A stretch of DNA of 64,000 nt from Aquanectria penicillioides (taxonomy: Eukaryota; Ascomycota; Sordariomycetes; Hypocreales; Nectriaceae): positions 4,216,001 through 4,280,000 of the forward strand of contig PYIU01000002.1 in assembly GCA_003415625.1 (NCBI GenBank), given 5' to 3'. Positions 43,407 to 56,300 of the stretch are shown here, piece after piece (positions within the stretch are counted from its first letter, which is position 1; each line of letters begins with the position of its first letter). The position numbers and the translations under genes are program-made. Under the pieces are notes generated by a model. That model was not told where the DNA came from. It ran no database searches and saw only the letters and a program-made list of their open reading frames with translations.

Positions 43407-45967
43407 GATGGATTATCTGCAAGGGAGTTAGCGACTGGGCAGGCTTATATATGTCGAAAATGGTCTGATTGGGGGGGTACCTGTATGTATGCAAGTGCAG
43501 CTGAGACAAATTCGGATTATATGGGAGAGTATCTCTTTCTAGATACTCGGGCTTTCAGATGCTCGTTAGAGAGTCAAGGGTAGAATTTCAGGTTATATGG
43601 GTGCTTTGGGAGGGGGGGGGGGGGGGGGAAGGGCTTCGGTGTTCGGGTCGATGAAGCCTTGGGGTTGATGGTGGGGGGGCAAGGAAAGCGGAGGTGTGAT
43701 GAGTCCTTTTGGGGTTCTTGTCGCAGAATGAGAGTTGGACAGCAAACGGAGGATTTTATTCAGCTATGCTAAGCAAGACTCTTGGGACGAGCGAGCAGAG
43801 AATATAAGGAGAGCGAGAAATAGAATTAGGAAGAAAGGAGAAAGAGGACGAGGGAAGTCGATTCGGGCGACGCTTTATTTGGGCTTGGAGGGGTGTCTAA
43901 GAGCGGTGGGCCGTTGGGTTGGGTTGCAGGCGCCGGGGCCCAGGTGGGGAGAGAAGGAACAAGTGACGGACGGTCCGTGGGAGGGAAGAAAGAAGATGGC
44001 GTGGCGTGGGTTCGCGTCTGTGGTGTGTTAGGCCGGAGCGGTGGCGATGAAGAAGAAGAGGCGAGGTGAGGCGAGGCGTTGTTCGGTGCGATGTTGAGAA
44101 AGGAAAATCAAAGAGAGAGGGAGGGAGAGCTCCTGGGCGATGATCAAGAGCATAAAGGTTGCTACCGAACCGATGACGGTGATGCGATGCACGTTTGGTG
44201 GTGCTTTCGTCCCCCCCAGCACACCCAGCCAAGGAGGGTGGGTGCGGTGGGATAGCGGGACAGTGGGAGGCTGCAGCAGGTTTGGTGGAGATTGCAGGGA
44301 CCCTTCGGGCTTGAAGAGAAGGTTACCTGGCTGCTAATTATGCAAAAATTGCTGGGCTGCCCCTCCCGTGGCACCCTGTGCATGCCCTCCCACCTTCTGC
44401 ACCTACCTACCTAGGTACCTAACCAAGGGACTAGAGCGTTCTGTAGCTCCCTGCCCGTCTCGTCTCTAGCACCTCCAGGGCAATGACACATCGGGGCTGG
44501 CAAGGCAGTGTGACACAACTGATCCCATGATACATACAACATCTCCGTGAATGGTGACGACCATGTCTTCGCCTCCTTCATCACGATAGACGATCAAGCG
44601 CTCTGGCGCCTATTCACAGCAATCCATCCATGATCCTCCCCTGGTGTCTTTAATCTCTCCCTCATTCCATGATTCATGCGCTCATCACTCACACCGTTCA
44701 CTTCATCACGTTCACGCTACATCCATTAATTCTATCACACCCACTCACCCACTCACCCACTCACCCACTCCGGCCCTCCGGACCATCCAGGGCAAGGGGG
44801 AAAAACCCGCTACTCTAACAACCAGCCATCAGACGGTTTCGTCTGGCCCCTGTTGGCTCACCCAGCGTGACCCAATGAGCCTGTGCCACACGGCGTGGGA
44901 CGTGCCAGATCTCCAAAGTCGCAGGCAGCACTAAACCACCCAGGGAATGAATCATAGAAATGCCAGCCAGGCGCAAGAGATGCCGCAAGCCAGCGCGAAA
45001 TATGTTGTAATTTAGATGGCTCACCTGGCCTCGCTTCTCTCCTTGCCCTCTCCGTGCCCAGCCGTCCGTTGCCTTTTGATGTGCTTTCATCTTATTGTTT
45101 TGCTTTCAGCATCAAAGAGAGTGGCAGCATGCCCCATGTCTCCTACAAAGCCCACAATCTACACCAAAGGAGAAACCCTCACACTCACCGCCGATCACAG
45201 GCTCATTTCTGTAGTGTTCTCTATGGTGGCCCTTTATCCGCGCTATGAACCCCCCCCCCCCCGGCCCAACAGAAGACATGCAGCCCATCCACCAGAGACG
45301 GTCTTTGATGGGCCAGACCACGTTTCCCCTCAGTCAGGAGGACCTGAAGTGCTCACCAAGGTGAAGAGAGCGAGAAAGAGGGCATGACACCAGACCGATC
45401 CTTCTTCAATGCTCTCACATCTGGCATGGCATTTGAAAGCTTCGGAACAGTCAACGACGACGAAACCGATATGTTCGGTGGGGCAATATCATTTCTCTCA
45501 TTATATATGTACTATGTAGTATGTACTCCAGACTCTCCTGCAAAGCCGTCACAGATCCCACGCCCATAACCACACTCATGGTTGGGTGCATCTCTCCGAA
45601 TCCTCGGCTGCAGGGGGGGCCACACGATGTGACGCTCTGACAGTGAGGGGCAGAGTGGACTTTGCTCAAGCCACTCCCGCCTTTTAGCCTCCACCGCCAC
45701 ATGTGGCTCACCACTTTCACAAGCCACCCTCCAAGCCTCCAAGCCTCGCTCATTTCTCGTAGCCTCAGGCAACAACAGCTCCAGCCTCGCCTGGGGGGAC
45801 GACTGCAACACGCAGCTCTCGGGCTGCCTAAGTGAAGCTCCAAGCCAAAGCCAGCAACAACTCCCACCTGCCTTGATCCAACTTCACAACCCGATTATCC
45901 ACCAAACCCCGTTCGCCTCACTTCTCAATCGTTCTTTGAAGCTATCTGCAAGCGCCCAACTGTCATC
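43407..45967. other. Divergent intergenic region before proteasome alpha7
   Basis: 2.5 kb without a recognisable gene. It contains a G17 tract (43612-43628), a TACCTAGGTA palindrome near 44,410, an octamer tandem repeat (44740-44770) and a C13 tract (45250-45262). The last 150 bp is the CT-rich leader of PRE10. Confidence 0.5.
44740..44770 (+). repeat. Tandem octamer CCCACTCA, about four copies
   Basis: Four near-perfect consecutive copies of CCCACTCA are visible in the intergenic region. Confidence 0.85.
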
Positions 45968-47015
45968 ATGGTAAGCTCCCTGCTCCATCCTCTTGCCCTT
46001 CCCCGCGAGGGAGAGCTCCTCCAGTTGCTGACCCAGGATACCTTGTTTCTATAGACGTCGATAGGCACGGGCTACGATCTCCTCAACTCCATCTTTTCGC
46101 CTGACGGCCGAAACTTCCAGGTCGAATATGCAGTCAAGGCGGTGGAAAACGGCGGCACTTCCATTGGTATTCGAGCCAAGGACGGTGTTGTCCTGGCCGT
46201 CGAGAAGGTTGTCCCGTCCAAGCTTCTAAAACCAGGTGCCAACAAGCGCATCGGCACCGTCGATAGCCACATTGGAGCGGTATGATCTCACTGTTCTTGG
46301 CTGTATATCCTTTTCCCGCGGAGGGGCTGACTTGTTCCTTTATTTGTTGCTTTAGGTCTACTCTGGTATGGTCCCCGATGGCCGCCACTTCGTTGATCGC
46401 GCCCGCGACGAGGCCCAGAGCTGGCGACAGAACTTCAAGACCCCCATCCCCACATCAGACCTCGCTTCACGCATGGGCGGCTACCTCCAGGCCTATACCA
46501 TGTACGGCTCTGTTCGACCATTCGGTATCACCGCCATCGTCGGTGGCGTCGACACCTCTGAGGAGACCCCCGTTGACGGTGAGGTTGGCCTAGGACCCAA
46601 GTGCGGTGCTGGTGGCAAGGTTCCTGGCAAGCACGGTGGTCCCTTCCTCTATATGATCGAGCCCAGCGGTCTATACTGGGGATACTATGGTGCCGCTACT
46701 GGCAAGGGCCGTCAGGCCGCCAAGGCCGAGCTTGAGAAGCTTGACCTGCCCGCAGGCAACATCACCCTGCACGAAGCCGTCAAGGAGGCTGCCCGCATCA
46801 TCTACATCGCCCAGAAGGACAACAAGGACAAGGACTTTGAGCTGGAGATGACCTGGATCAGTGGAGTTGACGGCCCTACCAAGGGTCGGCATATGGAGGT
46901 ACCCAAGGAGCTCCGAGAGGAGGCCGAGAGATTAGCAAAGGCCGAGGACGAGTTAGACGATGATGATGAGGATGACAAGGACGACAAGAAGGATGATGAC
47001 AAGATGGAGGAATAG
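45968..47015 (+). CDS. PRE10: 20S proteasome subunit alpha7 (Pre10 / PSMA3)
   Basis: Exons 45968-45970 (ATG alone), 46055-46279 and 46356-47015 give 295 residues. The N-terminus [31 protein letters not shown] is the alpha-type signature, with the YD...FSPDGR..QVEYA gate motif. It continues with [15 protein letters not shown] and a typical alpha7 body ([36 protein letters not shown]). The C-terminus is an acidic Asp/Glu/Lys tail ending DDDKMEE, as in Pre10. Alpha subunits form the outer rings that gate substrate entry. The intron directly after the ATG (GTAAGC...ATAG) keeps the frame and explains why no ATG starts the second exon. A second proteasome gene in the window, RPT1, has the same arrangement. 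Confidence 0.97.
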
Positions 47016-47216
47016 AAAGCAAGCTGTGTCAAGAGAAAAAGGGCACTTGTACTATCACGATGACAGGGTCATAGATTTAATGGTTCATCTGCAGGCATTC
47101 AAGAGACCATTGTGGGCATGTTTATGACATTGGGTACTTTTCTATTTTCCATCCGTCTAATTTTAAAGGTTATGTCTGGCAAAAGTAGATAAAGAATAGC
47201 AATGGCTGAGGGGGTA

Positions 47217-50200
47217 TCAAGAGTGAGCCTGCGAGGCTAGGTTTTGGCACCAATTGTTCCAGTCAGCAAAGAACGAGCTTTGAAGCTTAGCCTCGCCAAG
47301 CACCCAATCCGACTGTGATTTGGCATACACAGCGGCCACATCCTTAATGCTGCTCTTGTCGGCCGCGTACAGGCTCGTGGCGACAATGAGACTGGCGGCG
47401 CTGGAGGCCTTGGCGTAGGCGTGGGCGTTGTCCTTTGCGGCCTCGGCGTGCACCTCGAGGAGCACGGCCAAGAGGTCGTCGGTGGAGGGGATCTCGGCAT
47501 CCTCACGGTTGCTGCGGGCCTTCTTGAGGGCCTTTTGATAGTTGAGGATGATCTCGCAGGCACGCGCGGCGAGCGGCTTGGTGCTGGTGGTGCGCATCAG
47601 GTTGAGGATGGGGAGGAGGATGGAGAAGGTGAGGGGCTTGAGGGCCTCGTTGCGAACGTAGATGTCAAGGAGGTCCAGGATGCGGTGCTTGAAGTTGACG
47701 ACGGACTGCTTGGCATCCTTCTTCTGTTTCTTGGAGTCAGGCCGGGCCTTGAAACGCTGCTTGAACACCTCGGCCAGCTTGTCGTCGAGCGCCAGCATCT
47801 CAGAGTCAGACATGTCGGCATCAGAGTCAGATGACTCGGCTTCATTGTCCTTGTCCAAACGATGGCTCTGGAGGATCTTTCCTACAAGTTCATCCAAGTC
47901 TTGAGGCCCCTGTTGTTCCTCTTCATCATCTCCATCATCATCTTCTTCTTCTTCGTCATCATCGTCGTCCTCCTCGTCCTCGTCACCAGATTCTTCATTG
48001 CCGTTTTGCTCTCCGAGGTCGATAAACTCGACATCAGAGTCAATTTCAATATCAGAGCCAGCATCATCATCATCACCATCATCATCAGACGACCCATCCT
48101 CGTCAATCTCCATGTCATCTTCGGTGTTGAAAAGCTCCTTCTGTCCCCTCGTGCTTTCATCAGAAGCCAACGGTCCAGTCAAAAGCTCCAGACCCTCGGC
48201 TGAGATCTGAGATGTGAAGGCGTCGAAAACTTGCTGTGAAACCTGTCGCATCAACGATGATGGACGTGCAACCATGGACAACAAGATTTCAACCAGTAGT
48301 TCGGAGGTTCCAGGTTCGTTGTCTTCGGATTTTCCCTTCTTCAATCGATCAGAGTACTGAGCAAGGTCACCCAAGACCTCCATTGCATCAGGGTCTTGGT
48401 TATATAGTTGAAAGATAGACACAGCATGCAGCATAGCCAGGCTTTGTGACAGACTTTTCTCATCTGCTGCTTTGGTCTTTCTTTTCAGGAGCTTCTGCAT
48501 ACGAGCCAGAGCCTCTTGAACTGCAGTCTTAATCTCTTCTGTCATAGCTACTGACTCAGGGTCAATCGATGACACAGCCAAGCAGAGGGTTTCATAGTCC
48601 TCCGTCTTACGGCTGATCTTTGCGAAAGACGATTCGAGACGGGTCCGGCAAAGCTCTTGAATCTGCTCTGTCAGGGCTTCCGCCGGGATATGCTCGGGAC
48701 GAGAGTAGGCCAATTGGGATAGTTCTTGAAGAGCAGAAGAGAAGGCATTTTTCCTCACATCGCCAGATGAATGTGATCCCGACGCGTTCAGTACTCTAGA
48801 TAGATAGTCTGCATAAACTCGAAGCGTGGATACTGCTTGAGCTGCTTCAAGTTTAGCCAAAGAGCTGATGGGCTTCCGAATAATCGCAAGAGTCTCGGTT
48901 CCGACATCTTCGGTGATGTTCTGCAGAATCTTCTCTACAGTCTTGGTGCTGGTCCTCTGATCAAAGTTGTAGGCGCCGTTCTTTCCCAGGAGACTTCGCA
49001 GAATCGGCACGAGAGTGCTCGGGTGAGTTGAGACAACTGCCTCGACTGCCTTAACTGCCTTGATGGCGGCGCGGTGCAGATAGCGATCCTCCTTTGCGGC
49101 TTGGTTCATCAAGCAAGTCATCAAGTTCTTGCTGAAGAGACACTCAACATGAGATTCGTGATCGATCAATCCTTCCAACATTTTCTGGAAGACTAAGAAG
49201 CCCTTGAACTTCTGGCCATCGGTGGCGCTTCTGGAAAACAAGGCATCTTGCCGGTGTCAGTATTGTTGTGCTGAAAAAAGTATAAATGTAACATACCATC
49301 AACCACGCGAGACCAGAATTGCTCGAAATCCTCCGACCCAGCATCCGCACGCTTTACATAGTGCGCCAGGATAATGTCCCATACGAAGTGAAGCTGCGCA
49401 GTCCAGCTGGCCTGCTTGTTCTTCTGGCTTTGGTTTCCTTGGTCCTGCGAGAAGCTCTCCTTGAGCACTGCAGCGAGATCGCCCAGGGACTTCTTGGCAA
49501 GCGGGTTCTCCCAAGGCCTGACTTTTAGGTCAGGAAATCGATCCATAGTAACGAGCCAAATAGCTGCACCTTCGGCGGTTTTGGCCAGTCCCACTTCTGT
49601 CAATTTCTCCAACGTAGCCTTGGCATCTTTCCTTTGCATCTGTTCAGTAGCTTGAACAATGACCCAGCCGCACTGGGATCGTAGCCAGACCTTCTTGTTG
49701 GCCAACTTCAGGAGCAGATCCAAGACGTTGTTCCACCTCGAAACATCGCGAAAGAGAATACCAGCCCGAACGAAACACTCAATACCAAACAGCTGGCCGA
49801 AGAAATGATCTCGTTCCTCCTGTCCAGGGAGACTTCCGACTGCTTGCGTCTTCTCAGTCAGAATTGCCAGCGCCTTTTCGAAGCTAAAACCAGTGTATTT
49901 TGTTTCGGCTAGCGCGCTGTCGCCGAATAGTTGCCCCAGAAGCTCTGTGAGTACGAGACTGAATCCCAGACGAGATGCATTCCTGCCACTCGCAAGTCCC
50001 CGAAACAACCGACGGTCCAGATGCCTCTGTAGCACAGCTTCGGGAACACCATCGCCGCCTAAGAGACTTGAGACAATGCAATCTGCGGCCTCGATACGCT
50101 CAGCAGCATCCTCGCTACCTAGGAGCTCGTAAAGGCCAGCTTCTCGCTTGCGATCGTCACCCAATGGCGTCTCGACGAAAGGGGATTTGTCGAGTGTGAT

Positions 50201-50314
50201 TTTGGTCTGTTTGGCGGCGGGCGCATTCGAGTTGCCGTCGTTCTTGGATCGTTTTTGGGGGTTCTGACCGCCATTGGAGCCATCCTTGGCTCCGCGCTTC
50301 CTTTTGCTGCCCAT
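47217..50314 (-). CDS. POL5: DNA polymerase V / MYBBP1A-like nucleolar protein Pol5
   Basis: Two exons, 50314-49297 and 49246-47217, encode 1,015 residues. Despite its name the family shows no polymerase chemistry; in yeast Pol5 is an essential nucleolar factor in rRNA synthesis and 60S assembly. The N-terminus is Lys/Arg-rich with nuclear signals (GSKRKRGAKDG, NPQKRSKND). The body is a long alpha-helical, HEAT-like solenoid (SRLGFSLVLTELLGQLFG; KKVWLRSQCGWVIVQATEQ). An extended Asp/Glu tract (about residues 715-820) precedes a final helical domain. The intron G|GTATGT...CAAG joins VVD to ALFSRSATDGQKFKGF in frame. It lies tail-to-tail with PRE10 (about 200 bp between stops). Confidence 0.92.
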
Positions 50315-53300
50315 TTTTTAGAGAGCTATGTGGTGAGAATGAAGGTTGGGTTATGAGAGGCGTCGTGATCTTATCGCCATCTATGGTTGCGATTCCACGA
50401 AAAAAATCCAGGGAGCTCGAGTTGTGCCAGTCCTCACCGCCTGCAAACACCCCGCAACCCCACTGGGCTGGCGTGGGGGCTGCTACCAGCTGGCTGGTAA
50501 GGGTCCTACTGTAATACACTTTTACATGGCTTACCCTAGATCAACGCATCCTAGCAAGGGCCAAACTCGCAAGTGTCCTGTCTATATCGGGGTAAATGTT
50601 GGAAATGTTTGCAGGCGATTGCATTTCGCTCCTGTGTCATACTTTTCTGAACCATGGCTCTTCAAATAGTTACTTCTAGGTCATCTCAATTGGAATGGGA
50701 GGGAAGAACATCCATACTCCGCATTTTGGCCAGATTGCTTCTCCTTGACGACACTGCATGGGGAGTCAAACAACTACCAGTCTCTACATCACACCTGATC
50801 AGTATGGGCTCATCCGGTAACGGCCTACCGCGGTTTCCATGATATAATTCATTCGTGTGCTTATATAGGGTAACAAAGACTGTTCACCAATCTCCATAAC
50901 AACATGATTGTTTATAAATTACCCCGTGAGCAACGAAATGATTTCAAGACTTCAAATCTAATGCACAGCAAAAAGAGAGGGGCTTTGTCAAGTGGTCATT
51001 TCCATGACTCTTTATTCTTTCAGGAGACCAAAATGTTAATTTCACACAAGATGACGGATCAGAAACAGTTTTGCAAAATTCTTAAAGGGCGTTCGATAGT
51101 TGCGCAGAATCTCGGTGCCTTTGCTCCCCCCTGGCACATACATATATTGTGTCTTGAATCACATAACCTGAATGGTGTTCATTTCCTTGATTCAGCTCTA
51201 TTCTTGCATTTTATTGCAATTCTGCAGGTCTACGACGGTTCCACATGCGATCGATCTAGCCGTCGTTTGTGGCTGAATCCGGGCGGCGTCGAACAATTCA
51301 CTTTGCTTCTCATGACTAAGCCAGTTTCAATCTTCGATCCCTCACCTCACATCAGCCGCTCTCCTTTTTGATGTTTTATTTTTGGATCTAGGGCCTGGAT
51401 CAGTGTTTCAACATCTAGGCTCGTGGCATAATCTTCAACCGGGCCGGAGAGGCTATATGGTCGGTTCCTCGGTAGCCCGGCGACCAAAATCGGCTGACGC
51501 GGAGCAAGGGAAATGTTGGAGAAAACAGAATGCATGAAGCCCAAGTCAGGTGCACCGGGACCCCAGGTTTTGAGACCCCAGTGGCGGTTCGAGTCCTAAA
51601 GATCGCCTTCTCGCGCTTGTTATGCGATCAGGGCTTCGCGTTTGGGATATATTGTGGACAGCTTTCTGTAACTGAGTTCTCAGCCGCAACCCACTTCATT
51701 GCCCGAAAATACCGAAAACGGTTTCAACTAGGGTGCCATAAATCAAGGTGTTGTTTCATCGATCTCGCTTATTCTGGTTACTCGGTGGATGAAATGGAAG
51801 CTTGTGAGAGTGTGAAATTAGAATGTGATGATATCAAATGTTTAATGGCGATGATGTAGTTGACGAGCTTGGACTCTGAGAAAATATGTTTAATTGATGG
51901 AAGACTCTGAGAATTATGCACAACGTCGGACGAATATCACTTTCGAATCTTTTGAACATTTCGCCAGGAAATCCCTTTCGGGAATATGAATATACAAGAG
52001 AGAATGCTGCCGACGTCATGGAGCTTCGAATACGAACCTGTCAGCGCGACCACGACCGAATCAGAACGTTGGCAATCGATGATCGGCAGTAGCTTGGTAT
52101 GGTGTTTGACATACATGAAACATCCCCATCGTGGACAGTTGACGGACGCACGGCTACCCTAGAGTGCACTGCCCAAAGCTTGCCCATCGTTTCGTCATCC
52201 TTTTTGCAGTCAACTTCATTCCGAACCATGATCCTGGATCTGAGGGTGAGGGAGTATGTGGACTGGAGCGGAGTGCCACGAGGGAAATCTCCAACTTTCT
52301 CGCTGGGATCCAAGGGTTTGGGATAGCCTCTCTCATCAACACCAACAATGAATGCCAAACCCGATTTTGTCCGGTTTCCTCGCCTGAGGTTCTCAATGTG
52401 CCATGGCTTAGCCTAGAGCTTGGACGCTTTGCTTCATTTCGGAGTTGCAAATTTTCGCCCGTGCTCGTTGATAGCGTACCGCCGGACTGGCAACACACGG
52501 CTACGTGTTCATCGGCTCGTACGACACAAAGACCATGATCGCTGCTCCAAGGCAGGACCCCGGAACCCAGATTCATAGCGGGCTAGCTTATGTCAGGGCG
52601 AAGGTCGCAAACGAAGGACTCTGAATGACGTCCGTACTTTGCGGCGCGTGGAACTTGGTGAGACGGGCTCTAAGATTAGGGCCCTGGGAAATTAGCAACG
52701 AGGCGCTTTCTACGGATCCTCTTCTACGTCCTTGCATCGTACGGGCACTAGACTCAAGGAGAGCTGGTCGGAAGAGATTAGTAGATCTGGGATCTGGCCA
52801 GATGAAGAAGTGATGCATCATGAATTAGGCGCCAGTGTGCCAAGTGACGTATGAACTTCTCGACAAGTCTGGAATGCGGCTTATCCGGGAATGCGGCAAG
52901 ACAAGTTTCCCGCCGGTAACCTCACTCCGTCGGACACTTGGGGTTTGGGCGGCGTGGCTGCGTGGCATGCCGCCGAAATGAGCCTGAGGTAGGCACAATA
53001 ATTGTTAGCCCGGAGAGGTTGAAGTCAATTTTTTTTGCATGGTCTGTGGGCACGTGCTCTGAGATTCTAGATCAACCAAGCAACGCATTTTTGGGTCGAG
53101 GGAGACAAGAAGGTTTCACAGACAAAACGTGAATAGCCCATGAATTACTCCGTGGCGCCTCCCTCGCTAAACCGAGTGCGGAGAAGAGATTGGAGATCTC
53201 AATGACTAGAGTCAAGCCAGGCGTCGATATGTCTTCGGCTATTGTGCCGCCACATCTATATTTCTGAGTTGTCGTAGTCTAGCAGAAGAAAAACCGATCC

Positions 53301-56300
53301 ATCGTAGATTCCGAGGGAGCATTGTTTTGGGGATGGACGGGCCGGCCGAGTGGGGCCGGACTCGGCGGAGCTCGAAGCCCCCTCAACAACGAAGTTTATC
53401 CTGTCGAGTGGGAGGAACACGAAAAAAAAAAAGCATGTGCTGCAAGTGTGCCTGACGTGGTACTCCGCAGACGTGCGGTGCGTGCGGTGCGTGAGGTGGG
53501 TGGCATTGGGGGTCGCCGCACGTGACCTCGCGCGAATTGACGGGGGAACCAGCGCAACGCGACACGTCTTTTTTGTTTACTTGGAGGCTCAATGTTTACC
53601 CCACGAACCGCAATCGCATCGTATCGCATCGCACCGCACCGCACCGTTCCGCCGCTGCAACTCAGCTGCATCACAGGGCTGCGCCGCATACGGTCCTTGT
53701 TGGATCCAAAACGACATGCTGCGCAATGCATCACACCATCACAATGCGGGCATTTTTTTCCTGCTCTTTTTACCCCTCACCTTTGAGGGTCAGGAGATGG
53801 ATAGCCTTTGTGTTAGGGTGGCCTGGAAGCCGGCGGAGGGGAAAGACATGGGTGACGAGGTGGAGTTCAGCCATCAACCATCCCACATTGGGGGGGTGAG
53901 AAAGGGAGCGCAAGGCGAGCTGACACCTGCAAACAAGCCCAGTGATGGGCTCGTGAAAAGCGATTGGGTGGTTGCACAGCGTCTCTGATAATTGCGGGCT
54001 GGGCTGCAGCTCACCATTATCCGTGTAACCCGTCTCTGCCCTCCCATTCGTCTTGGGATTGCGCATGTAAACAAAGAACCCCAGACCGACTGATACCGGG
54101 ATGCCCTCGTCTCACCCGTAGCTCCGTACTGTAGCTAACATGTAGCTTGTAGCTACGAGTGAATTGATAGCGTCAGGTTGAGTAGGTATTGTGCGACCGA
54201 CCTCTGATCCATGGCACTGGGTTCAAGATGCGGCTTGGCTTAGACAGGCTGGCACTTAGCTAGTTTGGCTATCGTGTGGGAAGGTGTGTAGGTGCAGGTA
54301 TGCCATAATGATATGGCATCATAGGTAGGATTACCTAGACCGTATAGGCAAAACACGAAAAAAACCTGCCATGACGATCCATTGTCCTGCGGCCACTGGG
54401 CCAGCTGCATTAAGCTGCGGTGAGTGACGTCGAGGACAATGCCTAGGCCTTCCGAGGGGATCGGGAAAATGCCAGCGATCGACGATGGGCCTCGTTGGCC
54501 AAGGCCGTCTTGTTCCATTGATGTGAGTGCAACAAGTTTGCAACCCCCCTTCTTCCCTTCTCGGCCCTCTCAAACAAGCCAGGGCAACGAGTTGCCTGTG
54601 GGCATGGGCGTGAATGGGGGCATGGGGGCGCGCGAGCATGAGTGTGGGTGTATGCTAGCATCGTCTCTCTCAGACTCGGCCGCATCTGGCTGCAGCCAGA
54701 CAGTACGTCTAGATAGGCTGGGTTGACTCGCGCATTGAAGGGGGCGCCAGCTCATGGATCCAAGCTCCAAGTCAGCAAAATCTCCGACAGCAGGATTCGT
54801 TTCTACAGGGAGACTAATTCGGTTGATTCAAATCGGCTGAATCGAGATTTTCCTTGCCTTTGTTGAGCCACCGGGCGATTGATGCATACAGGGCAATTGG
54901 GTGGCTGTCTCTAATCCAATATCGCTAAGGAGTAGATCGTGGCAAGCAAGCGGGACCATTAGCAGAAAAGCCCACCGCCACCAGGGAAGGGAAGGAAAAA
55001 AAAAAGATTTCCTGCGCGAAGAAGAAAGGGCTCTCGGACAAAGAAAAAGAAAAAAAGCCGACGGGCAACGTCTCCACATGGATGGAGTTGGTAGCCGACG
55101 AACGCCATACGACGAACCGCGCAAGAAAGTTGTATGTGGGATATGGGTACACATGGATCCGTGGTCTTTTGGGCCTCGGTGAGCACCATCAGCCCTGCAC
55201 AAAAAGCAATGGCCTGAGCTTCTAACCTCAATAGATCCAAGCCAAGTGTAGAAAGCCGTATGTCCGACAGCGGAAGTGTGGGAGGCACGGAACTTGGGTC
55301 AGGTGCTAGGCGATGTTGATGTTTTCCATCTTTCTCCGACAATGGCTGGTGATGTTGATTGCACTGATTTGGCAGCGCTCCAATGATATTCGCGCGCAGT
55401 GTACTCCGTACGAGCGAGGCAATGTTGGCTGATGCCCTGGAGAGCCTGACAGGGACTGCCCCAGTCAGAAGCTCGGAAGGGTGGAAAGGTTGATGCAGTG
55501 TCAGCGATAGCATCAGCACCACCGCGGAGGCTGTGCTAGAGTCACCTACGACTAGACAAGGAGTTTTGTTTCGAAGGGAGGGGCGCAAATGGTGGTTGCC
55601 GGCACTTGTTGGTGCTGGACCATGAAGCTTGGATCCATCAATGGATCCGACTCTTACTCCTGCTAGGGAGACGAGACACATGACGGCGCCCTCGGCCCCG
55701 CGACTCCATTTTGGGCTTTGAGGGAAAGGTCCATCAGCCATCAGCTGGCCCAGGGAGGAATCAATGCGTTCCCTGGTGGTTCCTTGATTGCCTGGATGTT
55801 GCCTCTTGCCTCTTGCCTCTTCTGGAGCCAACCCGTGATCAATTGGCCGGAGTTGAGCGCTTGGAGAAGTTGGTGGGACGGGGGATCAGCAAAGCAAGAA
55901 GCTGAGTTTGCGCCGAGCTTGAGCAATGAGAGGGGTCGAGCAGCAGTTCGTCCCGGGGTGTTGTGATCAGCTCGCCCCCCAGAGGTGAGAGTCCAAACAG
56001 CCCCGATCGCATTAGGCTTTGGGTATGGCTATGCGCCTTGGAGCTTTGTAGTGCGCGTCGTGCGGAACCGGACATCCCGCGACTACCGACACCTGCAACA
56101 CACTATTGAGGCGCCTGTCCACAACAAGAAACGAGTCCTGATACCCCGGAGCCAACATCGCGCCTCGATAACTGGCTGGACTCCTCGCGCTGTCAGCAAG
56201 AGGGTGTCGGGAAGCGGCAGCGTAGATTGCAAGAGTCAGTTACAGGAAGTTATATACAGACAATGGCACATTGTGTCAAGAGAGCACGCGCCAAGCGCTC

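Noticed and set aside
44740..44770. CRISPR-like tandem repeat
   Set aside because: Copies are directly adjacent octamers without spacers, in eukaryotic DNA.
51540..51620. B-box-like GGTTCGAGTCC suggesting a third tRNA
   Set aside because: The T-stem does not pair (GGCGG against CCTAA) and no acceptor stem or A-box is found at a fitting distance.
54959..55831. 290-codon minus-strand frame in the 10-kb gap
   Set aside because: Low-complexity Ser/Leu/Pro composition, no recognisable domain and no splice partners; likely chance in GC-rich DNA.
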